Shown: piece after piece, positions 1-13,337 of the stretch
Layout: each line of letters starts with the position of its first letter
Numbering within the stretch: position 1 is the first letter of the stretch
NCBI GenBank assembly: GCA_020747065.1
Contig: JAGMVK010000012.1
Coordinates: forward strand, 992,001 to 1,056,000
Direction: 5' to 3'
Origin: Cadophora sp. MPI-SDFR-AT-0126
Taxonomy: Eukaryota; Ascomycota; Leotiomycetes; Helotiales; Ploettnerulaceae
DNA: 64,000 bases
Position numbers and translations under genes: made by a program
Notes under the pieces: generated by a model
Seen by the model: the letters and a program-made list of their open reading frames with translations, nothing else
Database searches by the model: none
Told to the model about the DNA's origin: nothing

Positions 1-238
1 CGATCGAACTGGGGTGAGAAGCGCATCATTACTAGCACGATTTACACTACACAAACTTGGACGAGAGGTTATCATCTCACTCTCCATCTTTCAAAAGAAC
101 GAATATTTTCAAAATTTCCTGATAGCTCGACAGTTCCGCTCCTCGCAAATCCTTCAGAGTACAAACCGATCGCCCAACCTCAGCAGTCAGAAGTCACCAA
201 GCCATATCCGTTCTCTCATCGCCAACACATAACTCATC

Positions 239-346
239 ATGGAAAATGTTACTCTTGGCCTTATAATCGAATTCGCACTCCTCCTCGTCATCCTCGCCAT
301 ACCTGTGATATTTTGGTGGGGCTGTGGGCTGGAGCGGTTGAATTGA
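239..346 (+). CDS. possible 35-residue single-pass membrane peptide
   Basis: A short open frame starts at an ATG with A at -3 and G at +4 and stops after 35 codons. Residues about 5-27 form one uninterrupted hydrophobic stretch (LLLVILAIPVIFWW in its core), preceded by a short acidic N-terminus and followed by a short tail with Glu and Arg. That is the shape of a tiny tail- or signal-anchored membrane peptide. I do not recognise the family and open frames this short arise by chance, so it may be noncoding or the first exon of something longer. Confidence 0.25.
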   Translation: MENVTLGLIIEFALLLVILAIPVIFWWGCGLERLN

Positions 347-926
347 CGAAGTCAAGGGCAGAAGATTGGACATCTAGCAAGCTTTTTGCATGTGTCGGGC
401 CTGTTGATCGGGTTAAATGGGAAGGTGGGTTTCGACTTCTCAAGGGCCCTTTGAGGGGAAAAGAAGCCACCCTGGAGGTAGTGTCAAGAACTGAATCGTT
501 CAAAGGGTATTTGACTCCAAGTGGTGGTGATGATTGATGATGAGAAATGCTAGGCTGCGGTATTATCCGGATTGGCGTCTTGGGTGTACCGGTGCGTGAT
601 AGATTGCATGTTGCGAGGAAAGTCAAAGACTGTAAAGAGTAGCCGGGACTTCTGGCTCCTTTCATTACCAAATCAGAATCCATTGCCTCTCGCAGGAAGC
701 ATATCAAAAGGCGCAAACAGCCTCAAATCCTCATTCATGTGACCGTAGGTATAGATACGTCGAGTAGTGACAAGCTTGTTCATCAAAGCTGCCACAGCCG
801 TGTTCATGTGTGCGTCATTCCTCTCTCCAAACAAGGCCGGTAACCTCTCAAATTGGGGTATAAGTTCTCATGGGCACCGAGAAGTAAGTCCTCCTACTCT
901 TTGCTTGGTCTGAAGTAGCCTCCTCT
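347..926. other. intergenic stretch
   Basis: This lies between the possible small peptide and the 3' end of VPS22. The open frames here do not resemble protein and I see no RNA gene. It probably holds the 3' UTR of VPS22. Confidence 0.5.
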
Positions 927-1754
927 TCAACCTGTATCTCCACCATCCACCTCGAGCATGAATCCAGGGCTCCAATACTCCCACTCCTCACACTGTTGAT
1001 CCACCCATAGCATGCCCTCTGAAACCAAATCATCGATGGCGGTCTTCGCTCTTGCTCTCGGCCAGCGCAAGTTCAACATTAGCATCGACACACTAACATA
1101 ACCTAATAATTGGGCTGCTTCAAGAACAGCACTTTGATCCGTATTGAGTTCCTTTGGTACAGAACGTATGTAGATTTTGTGGCCCACTTTGATTGTAGAA
1201 TAGGATGATCCAAGAGGCTTGAGGGTGTCAACAGCGCGGAGGACATCATCACTAGAATCTGTCAATTTCACACAGCAGACGCGTTCTGAGAGCACTTACT
1301 CTGTAATCTCCGTACTGCCCTCAACCCTCGTTCTCATGATCCGATCCCTTACCTCCTTTACTCCGATAAGCCCGCCATTCTCTTCTCTTGTAGCCCCACA
1401 AACCTCCACGACTCTTACAGCCAGCTCGAAATAGAAGTCATTTACACTTCCACCGAGGAGTTGTGACCAGAAACTCCCACCCCCATCTTTACCTCCAGCT
1501 CCGCTACTGCTTGCTAGTGGATCTACCCCGATCGCAGCACACATACGCGCAAATTCTGCACGAAAGCTGGGGTTTGACCGAATGTCCTTTGCATGAGTCT
1601 GGGCGAACTGTTGGAGGAGGGAGCGGAATACTGCGAGTTGAGTCGCCAGAGAGGTCGAATGGGAGCTCCGGAGGTTATTTCCATGGGAGGCATATTGGGC
1701 AGATGTTATTCGAGAGCGGTCAAAGGCCGCGAGGCCAACTCCTTTGCGGGACAT
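927..1754 (-). CDS. VPS22: ESCRT-II subunit VPS22 (SNF8/EAP30)
   Basis: Exons on the minus strand are 1754-1300 and 1251-927, giving 259 residues (yeast Snf8 has 233). The donor is GTAAGT and the acceptor TCTAG; joining them restores the reading EIT-DDDVLRAVDTLKPLG. The N-terminus MSRKGVGLAAFDRS and the later winged-helix region (HKIYIRSVPKELN, then LRWPRARAKTAIDDLVSEGMLW) match the EAP30 family. ESCRT-II joins Vps25 and Vps36 on endosomes and passes ubiquitinated cargo into multivesicular bodies. The gene is divergent from uS9, with 177 bp between the start codons, so the two probably share a promoter. Function is inferred from family resemblance. Confidence 0.93.
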
Positions 1755-1931
1755 TATGACGGTTCAAAGTCGTGGGGTGAAGTTGGACAATCCCATCAGA
1801 TAAGCCGCGATAGGACACTAGGTCATTTTGGGCTTAGACACAACTCGCTTAGCCTTCCGCACCGAATTGCAATTTTGGAATTTGAAGAAAGATCAACGAC
1901 GACCAACGACTTTCTCGACAAACACGCAAAC

Positions 1932-2556
1932 ATGGCCACCTCTCAGAGCGTTCAATGCTTCGGCAAGAAGAAGACAGGTAGGCTCAAAGTGATAATCTGC
2001 GATCAAGTCAAGTGCTGACAAAATATTCAACAGCTACCGCCGTCGCCCACTGCAAGGTACGAAGGAACGATACAATTCGATCACTACGAAGCACTCGCGC
2101 ATAATGGAATGGAAGCATACTGACAAGATTGGGTGAAATAGGCAGGGAAGGGCCTCGTCAAGGTTAACGGCAAGCCCCTAAGCCTCGTTCAACCAGAGAT
2201 CTTGCGATTCAAGGTCTACGAGCCCCTCCTCATCGTTGGCCTTGAGAAGTTCGCGAATGTCGACATCCGAGTCCGCGTTACCGGTGGTGGACACACTTCC
2301 CAAGTCTACGCCATCCGTCAAGCCATCAGCAAGTCCATCGTTGCATACTACCAGAAGTTCGTCGATGAACACTCCAAGAACGCCATAAAGCAACAACTTG
2401 TCGCATACGACCGTACGTTGTTGGTCGCGGATAACAGACGTTGCGAGCCAAAGAAGTTCGGAGGTGGGTTCCACGATTCCAGAGCAGGATGTTCGGTTTC
2501 TAACGTGTATGATAGGTCCCGGAGCCAGAGCCAGATACCAAAAGTCTTACCGTTAA
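1932..2556 (+). CDS. RPS16: 40S ribosomal protein uS9 (RPS16)
   Basis: Four exons: 1932-1977, 2034-2056, 2142-2463 and 2516-2556. The protein opens [20 protein letters not shown] and ends [11 protein letters not shown], the invariant uS9 C-terminal tail that reaches the decoding site of the small subunit. The second exon is only 23 nt. The last join (GGAG to GTCCC) encodes KKFGGPGARAR. The unspliced frame runs on without a stop to about 2654, so an ORF search alone misses the true C-terminus. Length (about 143 residues) is normal for the family. Confidence 0.96.
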
Positions 2557-3044
2557 AGGATGGGGAGGTTTGCGGGGTCTGGGATTTGGAGAATGGTTTC
2601 TGCTGCATTTGCAAAGGATGGGCTCTGCTATTTTTGCAGGCTGTAGGATTTTGAGCAAATAAACAAGATTCTACCGGGCAATACAGAGAATTACAAACAA
2701 GGATATCTTGTGTTGGCCAGAGTGATTTGTGAAGATACGGAACGGCACCTTTGACAAGTTATTGGTATGTGCAGATATGAGGCATGAGTTTGGAGATACT
2801 GGTTTTGCCTTCTTCCAGGCCGATTGGGCAGCCTCTGGGTATGGGACCAAAAGTCGGGTCATGCCTCCTTACCTTTTTCCTGCAGATCAACAATTTCAAA
2901 AACTGATGATTATCATGTCAACACCATACAGGAGGTATGTCGTGGAAGTGGCCAAGGAACAAACTTCATTTTGCGTAAAGCAGTCTACAAACACCAAGGA
3001 GCAAATGCCAACGCCAGCCAGCCAAACATCCTACATAATCACGT
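2557..3044. other. intergenic, convergent 3' ends
   Basis: The 3' ends of uS9 and TYR1 face each other here. The open frames do not look like protein. Nothing else is seen. Confidence 0.5.
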
Positions 3045-4846
3045 CTACTTCCTCGTATTCTCAAGAATAGTCTTAATCATCTCATTGCCAACCTTCGTTG
3101 CATCCGCAAATCTTGGCTCAAAGAACTTCTGTGTACTTTGGAATCGATCTCTGTAACCCTCGAAGTCGCCAAACGCAACACACTCGCTCCATCCCCTAGC
3201 AGCAAATGTGAATTCCAGATCATCAGACCGGAATGTATTGTCCTCAATAGCCACACGAATAACATCGTTGAGTAGAGCAGGTTTCCGGAACAGGTATTCT
3301 GTGACTCCGAGCCAGAGACGGAACAGAGGAGTTGAGCATATCATATGGTCGTACGGTACGATTCCCATTTGTGACCAGCAGTCAACCATGGCGAGTAGAC
3401 TGAGATGGTTATTTGGGAGGGGAGTCTCAGGTTTCTTGCCTAACGAGAAACGATCCAGTACTTCGTCCTTAAGAAGGAGGTCCTCATCCCAGCTCTGAGA
3501 AGGGAAGACCTTGGCGCCAGCTTTTGCAATTCTGTCTTCCAACTCCTTTCGATGTCCACCAAGCATCAGCTTGTAGAGATCCGTCACGGACTGGGCATAT
3601 TGCTTGATCTGCTCTTTGGCGTAGGGATTCAGAATAGCGAGGCCTGCATAGACGTGCCATTTCTGCGAGTAGATGCGAAGAGTTAGGTTTATCTTGACGT
3701 TCTCGATACCACCAACATAACGGGCTATTTCCCAGGGGAACTGCTCGTTAGCGTGCCAGGCCTTGCCCATACTGAGAAAGGCAGCGTGGGTTACCGCCTG
3801 GGTATCAGCCGTGATGCGATCATGCTTGCTGGCGGAAAGATAGACATGTTTGGATCCTAAGCAGGAAAGAACATGCTCGACTTTGTCGAAGCTTTCTTGA
3901 GAGGCACGGTGTTTGATAAGAACCTGAATGCCGGTTAGCTCTGAAAAATAGAAAGAGATTCTGGGGCAATTGACGAGCGGCTGGCCTCTTGGGTCAACAT
4001 TCGGACCATGGAGGGAGTGGCAAGAGACGATATCAACATCTGCTGGAAGATGCTTTTCAAACGCAGCAATTTCAGGAGCTTTGCAAGAAGTTTGACCTCC
4101 AACGATTGCGCCTTGCTTGGTTGCTGTGAAGGATCAATATCAGAGAACAGGGCATGTCAACGGTGCATACAAGGTCCATATTGCGCAACGACTTTATCAA
4201 TGGAGGCGGCTTCAACGTTGTAAATGATGTAATCGCTTGCTCTGGAAACGAGATGACCATTGGGAAATATCTTGATTTGTTTCTATGAACGTCTCAGCAC
4301 TTGTTGAGAAGGATGCTATATACTTGCGAGGTATTTACTTGGTTGGCAAATTCCTCACAAAGACCCTCGTATTTCTCCTCCCTATCGCAGGCATTGACCC
4401 TACCCTACATCAGTCACCGGTTACTGTATTGGGTCGAGAACCTGAAGAACTTCCTGTTAGCTTGTGTATCTCAGATGAACCCAAGAGCAGCCATGTGAGA
4501 GGAACAGTTTTCAGACAAATAAAATTAAGGTAGCTGAGATTTTTCATCAGTGAAAGCCAACTGCCAACCTGGTACCAGAATGGTAGTCAAGCCGGCTGAA
4601 GACAATACTCGAGCCAAATGCACTCAAGTCATCATGAAAGTGGAAGAAAAGAAGAGGGTGGAGCTTACCAGGAAGGATTCCGGCCCAACGACAACAACAG
4701 GCAGGCAAACAAGGGATTTACCTCCATCCTGCAGCGCTGAGCCTCCGAGCATACATCTTGCCCATATCCCCCAGGCCAATGATACCGATGGTGAAGTCGG
4801 TTAACACCAGCCTCTCGACGGCCATGGCTGAACTATTCGTGGCCAT
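3045..4846 (-). CDS. TYR1: prephenate dehydrogenase (tyrosine biosynthesis)
   Basis: Minus-strand exons are 4846-4722, 4399-4339, 4282-4171 and 4123-3045, giving 458 residues (yeast Tyr1 452). A dinucleotide-binding motif GIIGLGDMG lies at about residues 21-29. Downstream blocks such as GHLVSRASDYIIYNVEA, IVGGQTSCKAPEIAAFEKHL, HDRITADTQAVTHAAFLSMG and PYDHMICSTPLFRLWLGV match the fungal enzyme closely. It oxidatively decarboxylates prephenate to 4-hydroxyphenylpyruvate in the cytosol. Exons 2 and 3 are very short (61 and 112 nt) and intron 1 is unusually long for the window (322 nt). The region reading NCPRISFYFSELTG in exon 4 is an insertion-like stretch relative to yeast; I saw no GT donor there and left it as coding. 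Confidence 0.93.
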
Positions 4847-5173
4847 TATATCCAATGTCCTCTTTCGGACAAGTATCACATGGTACAGTCACCAAGTTTC
4901 CCCAAGGGATACAGGAAAAGTTGCGTTCCGAAATAGAGAATTGTGGTGATTGTCGAGGAAAGCTGGAGGAAAAAAATTCGGAGCTCGCACCTGAAGAAGT
5001 TCCCAGCCGCGCTAAAAACTAGCGTCTTTACTAGCTGGACCACATGAAAGCAGACTTCTCTAAGCCTATTCTGGATTAAGACTCTCTTGGCGTCCACCAC
5101 GACAATTCTTGAATATACCACTCGAACTTTTTGACTTGAACGACAACGATAACTCAATCCCACATCGACCAAA
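4847..5173. promoter_or_regulatory. shared divergent promoter of TYR1 and uS11
   Basis: These 327 bp separate the two opposed start codons and must hold both core promoters and 5' UTRs. I could not assign a specific factor site. Confidence 0.5.
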
Positions 5174-5887
<714 letters not shown>

Positions 5888-6504
5888 GCATCAGATATGC
5901 TGGTATGGTGGTACAAGGCTTGGTTTTCGCTGTGGGATTGACACCAACGCGAGGGACGGCATTCTTTTGCCTGGCCTTCAATTTGCTCTCTGTGTCACAT
6001 AGTCACTTAGTGCAGCAGTAGAAACTCCATGATCCTATAGAAAGTCTCCATTGTGATCTCGAGTGACCTCTATAATTGTGCCAAAGCACCAGATTATCTT
6101 TATGAGGCACTAGCCCCATTATACAGGCGTTATCTTCAGTCATTCCGCATAATATAATGCCCCCTCGCTATGTTCAGATTCGTCCGCAACAAGAAGAAAT
6201 TGCATCCCACCAACGCCATTGGGAATGCATACCATGCTGCCTGAACATCAACCACTGAAAATTAGTATTCCATTCCTCAGATCATTAATATCCTGCATCG
6301 TGAACGTCGTAAGATGCGTAACCAATGAAGTACCCTCATCGTAAGAAAAGAGAAGTCGTAAGCGTCATACACTTGCCCATTTGGATAGCTGGATGTTGAA
6401 TGATATCGGTCTAGAATGCCCAGCTGACAGAAGAGCGAGATTTGTGTCGGCGACGCTTCTCCTTTCCGTGATCTAAGAGCACCCATCTGATTAGAGATAT
6501 GCAC
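5888..6504. other. intergenic, convergent 3' ends
   Basis: This lies between the stop codons of uS11 and AAR2. The ORFs are short and not protein-like. It should contain both polyadenylation regions; no feature is certain. Confidence 0.5.
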
Positions 6505-8580
6505 CTAAAATCGTACAAGGCCAATTTCTCGACCCTCATCGTCCAGTTGCACAAGTGTGGGTGCAAACTCTAGGTAGTTGGGGAAGGGATCAGCGCGTGC
6601 TCTACAGGATTTGACAGGAGACATTTTTGAAACGGAGTGATATCTTGGATCAGTCTTGATGAAGGAACAACTTACCGCCTCGCTCGTCCTCAGCTTCAAA
6701 GTCTTTCAACTCGGCATCCACGTATTCACCATCCTCAAGCTGGACTTGGCCAGCTCGAACGTAGTTACCACGGAGATCCCAACCGCCACGCCATTTCCAC
6801 AAGAAGGATTCAAATTCAGCAAAAGCATCGCCAACGGACTTCTGCTCAGGAGTGAGTCGAGTCTGTGCCTGAAGCAGCTGCTCATCAAGTCTAGATTTAA
6901 AGACTGTAAGGATATTCTTCAACTCCTCCTCTAGACCTCCGTCGGCATCTAGGATGCTACCTTCAATACCAACACCGTCGTAAATGAATTGCGCATGGAC
7001 GGCTTGGATGAACTTTCGGAAAAGAGCTGGCAAGTCCATAACGAGTTTGAAGGCACGAAACATGACCTTGACAATATGAGCCCAATGTTCGATACAGGCA
7101 ATGTTACCGAGCATCATGCCAGTAAGGTAACAGAACTGTAGTTCTCCAACGATCTCGTCGGAATCCTCGTGGGTACAGTGACCAGTGATGATTGCAACGA
7201 TATGAGCACTGGTATCTAGAGCCTGTTCAGTGCGCTCTCGTCCAACCGAAGCAGTGGAGAAAGTACGACCATCCTTGGGAAAGACAAAGTCCAGAATCTC
7301 GTCCTTGCCGTAGTCTCGAGCATTCGCTCCATGGACACCATTACTGATCTTGTAATCATGGTTTGAGGATACCTGCCAATGGTTCCACTCCTTTTGACCA
7401 GTGACCCTACTTAGAAGAGCAGCCTTCATTGAAGAAGTCAATCTGGTCCAGATAGTCGGATCGTTCATACCATCACCACCGTGTCCGACACTGTAGGCCT
7501 GGAGATTGTCGGCAAATTCGGGGAGGCTATTCTCTTGAATTCGGATCTCAGCAACACTAATCTCACTACTCAAATTTAGCTTCCGGAGATCTATATGCAG
7601 ACGGGGTCTGATTTGGAAGTAAAATTCAGAGTGGTGTAACTTACTCAACCAGAATCTCGTTGTATTTGTCCCATCTCTTGACGATGACCTCACCATACTC
7701 ATCAGACGCAAGCTTGGAAGACATCAGCCAAAAACCCGTTCGAAGAGATCCGTCACTAGTTCCAGCCCAGATAAAATGAGCACCAGGGGTAAGGTTCTTC
7801 ACACCCTCGAAGACTCCTTGTTTCTTGATGGTGAGGCTGATAGTGTCGTAGCCAAAGACTACGCCAACTGGAATGTCTCTAACAACCACAACATCGCCTG
7901 ATTTGAGAAATTCGAGGCCCTTGATGTTAGGAGCACGGGTTGGTGAGGGAGAGTGAACACGCAGAGTACCGAAGGAGTGGGTGCCGATAGCCTGCATAGA
8001 ACGGACTGATTTGTTTGACCGCTCGGAGGATGACTTGGAGAGGGCGCGCTTGTTGGTCGAGTCAATGAAGCTTGCGTCAGAGTCACCTCGCTCACGTTGT
8101 TCACGCCCACGAGCCTCTGTATAGAGGTCACGCTGGTTTGCCTCTGGCGTTGAAGTCAGCAAAGCAGCGAGTGCCGGCTGCGGCGTATCAAGGCTACCAT
8201 TGGACTTCACAGAGAGGGTGCTGGATCAACGATTAGCTACAGCATATAGATCAAAGTCCGGGATATCAAGATCGATCTAGGAGAGCTGCCAGGGAAGCTT
8301 GAGCCATTGGATGTACACCTAAAACAGAGAGGACTTACCGGGAAAGAGCAGATGCATGATCCTTGACGGTAGATGGACTGCGTTGGATGGAGATCTGGTT
8401 TTGAATAAAGGTTGAATTTGTCTTTACAGGTGATTCTTCGCCTTGACCATTGATGGATGATGTCTTCGAGGGAGCAACCAAAGGTGTCGCCGTGAAAGCA
8501 GAATCGGTCTCCATTGGGAAGAGCTTGTTGCTGTGAGACTCGTTGATCTCAACAAAGGGATCCTCTATGTCCTGCGCCAT
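6505..8580 (-). CDS. AAR2: A1 cistron-splicing factor AAR2 (U5 snRNP assembly)
   Basis: Minus-strand exons are 8580-8339, 8220-7645, 7565-6676 and 6599-6505, a total of 600 residues. The central part (GVVFGYDTISLTIKKQGVFE, then LTPGAHFIWAGTSDGSLRTGF) and the helical C-terminal part (DSDEIVGELQFCYLTGMMLG, then EHWAHIVKVMFRAFKL) match AAR2, which holds Prp8 during U5 snRNP biogenesis before Brr2 replaces it. Human and yeast proteins are about 355-384 residues; the excess here is a Ser/Thr-rich, probably disordered stretch of about 150 residues in the first two exons. The last exon is short. Its acceptor (TGTAGAG) was chosen because it alone continues the frame into PFPNYLEFAPTLVQ. Confidence 0.9.
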
Positions 8581-9288
8581 GGTGTAAGCAATCTAGAGCA
8601 ATGTGAGGTGAGGAAGTAGTGAAAAGTGGTTCGAAGCGAGATGGACTTGATCTGTCGGTTGTGGAAGATACTTACGTTTCTTAGTTTACAACCTCACCTT
8701 CGAATATTTCTCTTCAGCCTTGAAGATTCCCACGCTAGCCGTATCTGACCTCCAGACGACTTTTATAGTTTTGAAGGTCCAGATAAAAGCCAGGTGGGTT
8801 GAAAAGAAGTCAAGAAATGTCACGAGACTTTGTTACGACTTGAGAAAGTAAAAGAAGAAGTGTCGTGGCGAAAGAGAAGGAGGCAGAGCTTTCCTGCAAG
8901 AGCAATGAAGACGTGATGTGCGCCACTCGAGAAGCTGTCCCATAGGATACCATGCAGAAATTGCTGGCTGCAATATCATAAAGTTGGCAAGACGTTGATA
9001 TCCAGGAAGGTTCGCGGCTGGAAATATATTTATATTGACTAACAGGGCTAGCGACGCAGGGCTGCCCATGACGCCACAAACCAGGGCCCCGCGTTGTCCA
9101 CCTCAGCCTTGTCCAACCAAGACCGTCCAGCCTTCATCTAGCCCTCTCCATTTACCTCTCTTAAATCGATTGAGATCAGACCACACATACAAGTACTTAG
9201 CACCCATCTTGATTCTTTCGATTTCTATCTACCCTTGAAGAAAGAAGTTCTATCCCGCTCAATCAGAGCTCGATTCCCCGATTCCCCG
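8581..9288. promoter_or_regulatory. divergent promoter of AAR2 and the 135-residue protein gene
   Basis: About 700 bp lie between two opposed start codons. It holds both 5' regions. Open frames inside it are not protein-like. Confidence 0.4.
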
Positions 9289-9826
9289 ATGGCGTCAAGC
9301 CAGTCTTCGAATCTGCAGCAGTCAACGACCGTGAGCAATGGTGAGAATGGCGAACCAGCTGCTCCTGAAGATGAGATATGGGATGAAGAGCGCCTTGAGA
9401 AAGCCATGAAGACGTTGAAGGAAATGCATATCCAAGTCAGAATTCCGAGTTCCTCAAATTCTCGCACTAACCATATTGTAGCTTCGAGGTCTGAGAACGA
9501 CACTGCCCCGGCTGATTGCCCCGTTGACCACGAAACAACCTTCACGTATGCATGTTATTTTCACGCCAGAGCATCTCGGCACGAGGGCTCTGTTGAATGT
9601 GTGCAGTACTTTTAACTAATTCACTCCAGCTGAAACTTTGTTCCGCGAATTCTCGAAGTCTGCCAACACCGCCAACCAAGAAGTCCAGGAATTCCGTCGC
9701 TTGATGACCTCCGAGGATAGCAAGAAGGTTATGGAGCAAGCAAGGAAAAGTCGTGCGGAAAATCCAAAGGGTATCAAACCTTGGAAAGCATCAGATCACC
9801 CAGATTGGCTCAAAAGAGATATATAA
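9289..9826 (+). CDS. small conserved-looking protein of unknown function
   Basis: Three exons, 9289-9435, 9482-9545 and 9630-9826, join in phase to give 135 residues. After a Ser/Asn-rich start the protein reads EDEIWDEERLEKAMKTLKEM, then LRGLRTTLPRLIAPLTTKQ, then a charged helical stretch ending KPWKASDHPDWLKRDI. The clean splicing of three exons into one charged, helical frame argues that it is real. The pattern of amphipathic helices suggests a small subunit of a larger complex, but I do not recognise the family. An in-frame TTG at 9235 is not used as the start because 9289 is the first ATG. Confidence 0.75.
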
Positions 9827-10634
9827 AGGAAGGTGCACACATTCCTACGCCCCTATTTGGTGGACGGTAGCCTAGATTCTAGGGCCTCAACCGGGACAAT
9901 TGGAGGCTTAAGTATGCTGGTTATTACGCTTGCCCTGGCAACTCAATCATGGGAATATGTCCGGAACTAGTGGGAGTCATGGTGTCTGGATGGCGTTTTA
10001 TGGAAGAGCATGTCATCGGCTCATATAACTTTCATATTTCGGAATACCCAGGTGAAAATGAAGCTTGAAAAATTAATTGGCATGTGTAATAATCTTTACG
10101 AGTCCTGGATATTTCAATATCCGTGCAGTGCTTGACTTGGCATGCTTACCTGCGGGAGGAGACCACCAGTCTCTAGTACCAAGGCGATTCTTGGTAAACA
10201 TCGTGAACTATTAGTATTGCCCAAGATAAGAATCAGGACACCTGAACTTCCCACAGTCGCCAGGATATCACTGGCGTTTCTCGTGGATTTTGCACATGCC
10301 AATACCACTTTTGCTTCATTGGGTTGGGTGGTTGTATTGTTTAGGAATTGTGACTCGGAGCCTCCTGCGCCGCTGGCAATGACTCACCCCAACTGAGGCA
10401 CAGAAGATGCAACTTTGACAGAAACACTTCTCCCCAGAATTTGTAGTCATTACCTATTGCTCGTTGCATAGTCTTTCTTCTGGCAAATCTTTGCCTCGAA
10501 CTTTTAGGGCTGGACCGAACTCTCGCTTAATTTTCACCCCTCCACCAGCGTCGCGCGCAAAGAATCTGGCAATTAAATTCAACGACTCCCCGCGTCGACG
10601 ACCACCCTTACCTCTCCACCCAAACTCGATCACC
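9827..10634. other. intergenic stretch
   Basis: About 800 bp between the small protein gene and eIF3c. I see no gene here. The 3' part must contain the eIF3c promoter and 5' UTR. Confidence 0.5.
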
Positions 10635-13337
10635 ATGACGTCCCGATTCTTCCACGGCGACAGTTCGAGCGAGAGCAGCTCTTCCGACGAGGAGGAGCTT
10701 TACTCTGACAAGGAAGAGGAAGAAGAAGCATCCGAGGAAGAAGATTCCGAGGAAGATTCTGATGAAGCTGAGGATGAGTCCTCCAGCAGCGATGATGAAG
10801 GTGGAAAGAAGAGCGGCGTGAGCAAGTTCTTGCGAGACGCAGAAACCGAGAGCGAGAGCGACAGCGACGAGGACGTAGCAAAGGTCGTGAAGAGTGCCAA
10901 GGACAAACGTTTTGAGGAGCTGGAGGGTACAGTCAAGGCCATCGAAAATGGAGAGAAGATCAATGACTGGCATGTCATTTCTGCCGGTAGGTCTTTGCTA
11001 GCAGACTGTAGACAGGATGTTGGGCTCATTTTTTGACTAGAATTCGATAAACTCAACAGACAAGTGGCGAAGCTTGTCCAGGCTGGCAACACACCAAAGC
11101 TGTACGTTAGGGCTATCGCAGAGTTGGAGGATTTCATGAATGAGACGATCGCGAAGCAGAAGGTATCGACGAAGAAGATGAATGCGACCAACGCCCGTGG
11201 CCTGAATGCTGTGAAACAACGTATCAAGAAGAACAATAAGGACTACCAGAAGGATATCGATGCATACAGAGCCGACAAGGATGGGTTTATGGAGTCCGAT
11301 GAGGAAGAAGAGCCAGCTCCAAAGCCAAAGAAGCAAAAGGCGGTCTCAGGCGTACCTCAAGCTACATTCGAGGATGACGACGAGGGATTCTCGACGGTTG
11401 GAAAGGGTGGCAGGACATTACAATTTACACCCGAGAGCATTCTCAAGCACCTTAGGACGATCATGGAGTCTCGAGGTAAGAAAAATACGGATCGTACCGA
11501 GCAGATCAAGATTATGGAGAAGCTCTACGACGTTGCAACTACTCCCTATCAACGAGTTCGTGTTCTCTTGACTCTCATTTCCACCAGATTCGATTTGACG
11601 ACCGGTGTCCAAACTTTCATGTCTCAAGAGCAGTGGAAGGCAGCTGAGCAAGAATTTGGCAACCTTCTCAAGGTTTTGGAGGCCAACAGAGAGTTGGTCG
11701 TTGTTGAGAACGCCGAGGAATGGGAAGATGATGACAAGCAACCCACCATTGCACCTGGCGAGACCTTCAAGATTCCTGGCAGCATTGTCTCGTATGTTGA
11801 GCGACTCGATGATGAACTCACCAGATCTCTTCAACACATCGACCCACATACTGCTGAATACATCGACCGACTGTCCGACGAAGGTGCTCTCTACAACAAC
11901 ATTACACGCGTTTTGCTGTACACTGAGAATCTCCGCCAGGATGAGAAACTGCAGGTGTCTCAGGAGAGTATCAACCGTATTGTCATGAGAAGACTCGAGC
12001 ATGTCTACTTCAAGGTTAGTTGTAACAACACCCTTTGTAGTGCTTCCACTAACTTGTGTATTTAGCCATCAGCTGTTGTTAAGATCCTCGAAGAGAACTG
12101 CTGGAAATCGATCCCTGAGAACCTTGAATCGGCTATCACACCTCGGAATCAAGTTTCGGATGCTGCTGCCCTTGTCAACGTTCTCTGCAACTACCTCTTC
12201 ATCAACAGTGAAGGCATCATTCGCGCCAGAGCCATGCTGTGCCAAATCTACTTCCTTGCGCTGCACGACAATTACTACAAGGCTCGTGATATGATGCTGA
12301 TGTCTCATTTGCAAGAGACCATCAACGCATTCGATGTCCACAGCCAAATCTTGTTCAATCGGACACTCGTTCAGGTTGGTCTTTGCGCTTTCCGGGCTGG
12401 TCTCGTTTACGAAGCCCAAACCACTCTACAAGAGATCTGTGGCAGCGGTCGTCAAAAGGAGTTACTCGCCCAAGGTGTAATGATCCAGAGATACAACCAA
12501 GTATCACCAGAACAAGAAAGACTTGAGCGTCAACGACAACTTCCCTTCCACATGCACATCAACCTCGAACTCCTTGAGTGCGTGTACCTTACCTGCAGTA
12601 TGCTTCTGGAAATCCCTCTCCTCGCACAGACCGGCTCGTCACCAGACATCAAGAAGCGAGTTATCAGTAAAACCTACCGCCGTATGCTCGAGTACCATGA
12701 GCGACAAATCTTTACAGGCCCTCCAGAGAACACCAGAGACCACGTCATGCAAGCCTCGAAAGCTTTGGCAGCTGGAGAATGGAAGAAGGCAACCGAGTTC
12801 ATCCACTCGATCAAGATCTGGGAACTTATGGCCAAGCCAGACTCCATCAAGGAGATGCTCTCTGCCCAAATTCAAGAGGAGGGTCTCCGAACATACCTCT
12901 TCACATACGCCCCATACTACGATACCCTCGCGGTTGGCACTCTCTCTTCAATGTTCGAGCTCTCTGACCGGAAGGTCGCCGCTATTGTCAGCAAGATGAT
13001 CAGTCACGAGGAGCTTGCGGCCGCTCTGGACCAAGTCAACTCATCGATCATTTTCAGAAAGGGCGTAGAGTTGAGCAGACTGCAGAGCTTGGCCCTCACC
13101 CTCAGCGACAAGGCAAGCGGTCTCATCGAGAGCAACGAGCGGACTCTGGAGACGAGAACACAAGGCACAGCCAACGCATTCGAGAGACAAGGAGGCCGAG
13201 GCGGACGGGGAGGACGCGGTGGCCGTGGTGGTGGTGGAAGAGGTGGTGGCAGAGGAGGCGGCGGAAGCAGTGCTCCTAGACAATCGGGCGGTACACAATT
13301 TACAGGCGGAGCTCTCGGTGCTGCAATTCGTGCTTAG
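10635..13337 (+). CDS. NIP1: translation initiation factor eIF3 subunit c (NIP1)
   Basis: Three exons, 10635-10986, 11041-12014 and 12066-13337, give 865 residues. The first 110 residues are a strongly acidic Ser/Glu/Asp-rich tail (the end that contacts eIF1 and eIF5 in yeast). The blocks [59 protein letters not shown] and [19 protein letters not shown] are eIF3c. The C-terminal third carries the PCI winged-helix domain ([17 protein letters not shown] onward). The protein ends in a Gly/Arg-rich RGG-type tail at about residues 820-845. It is a core scaffold of eIF3 on the 40S subunit. Confidence 0.97.

Noticed and set aside
10608..11236. Long minus-strand frames opposite eIF3c
   Set aside because: They are shadows of the acidic Ser/Glu repeats of eIF3c; composition is biased (poly Ser/Leu) and no splice structure supports them.
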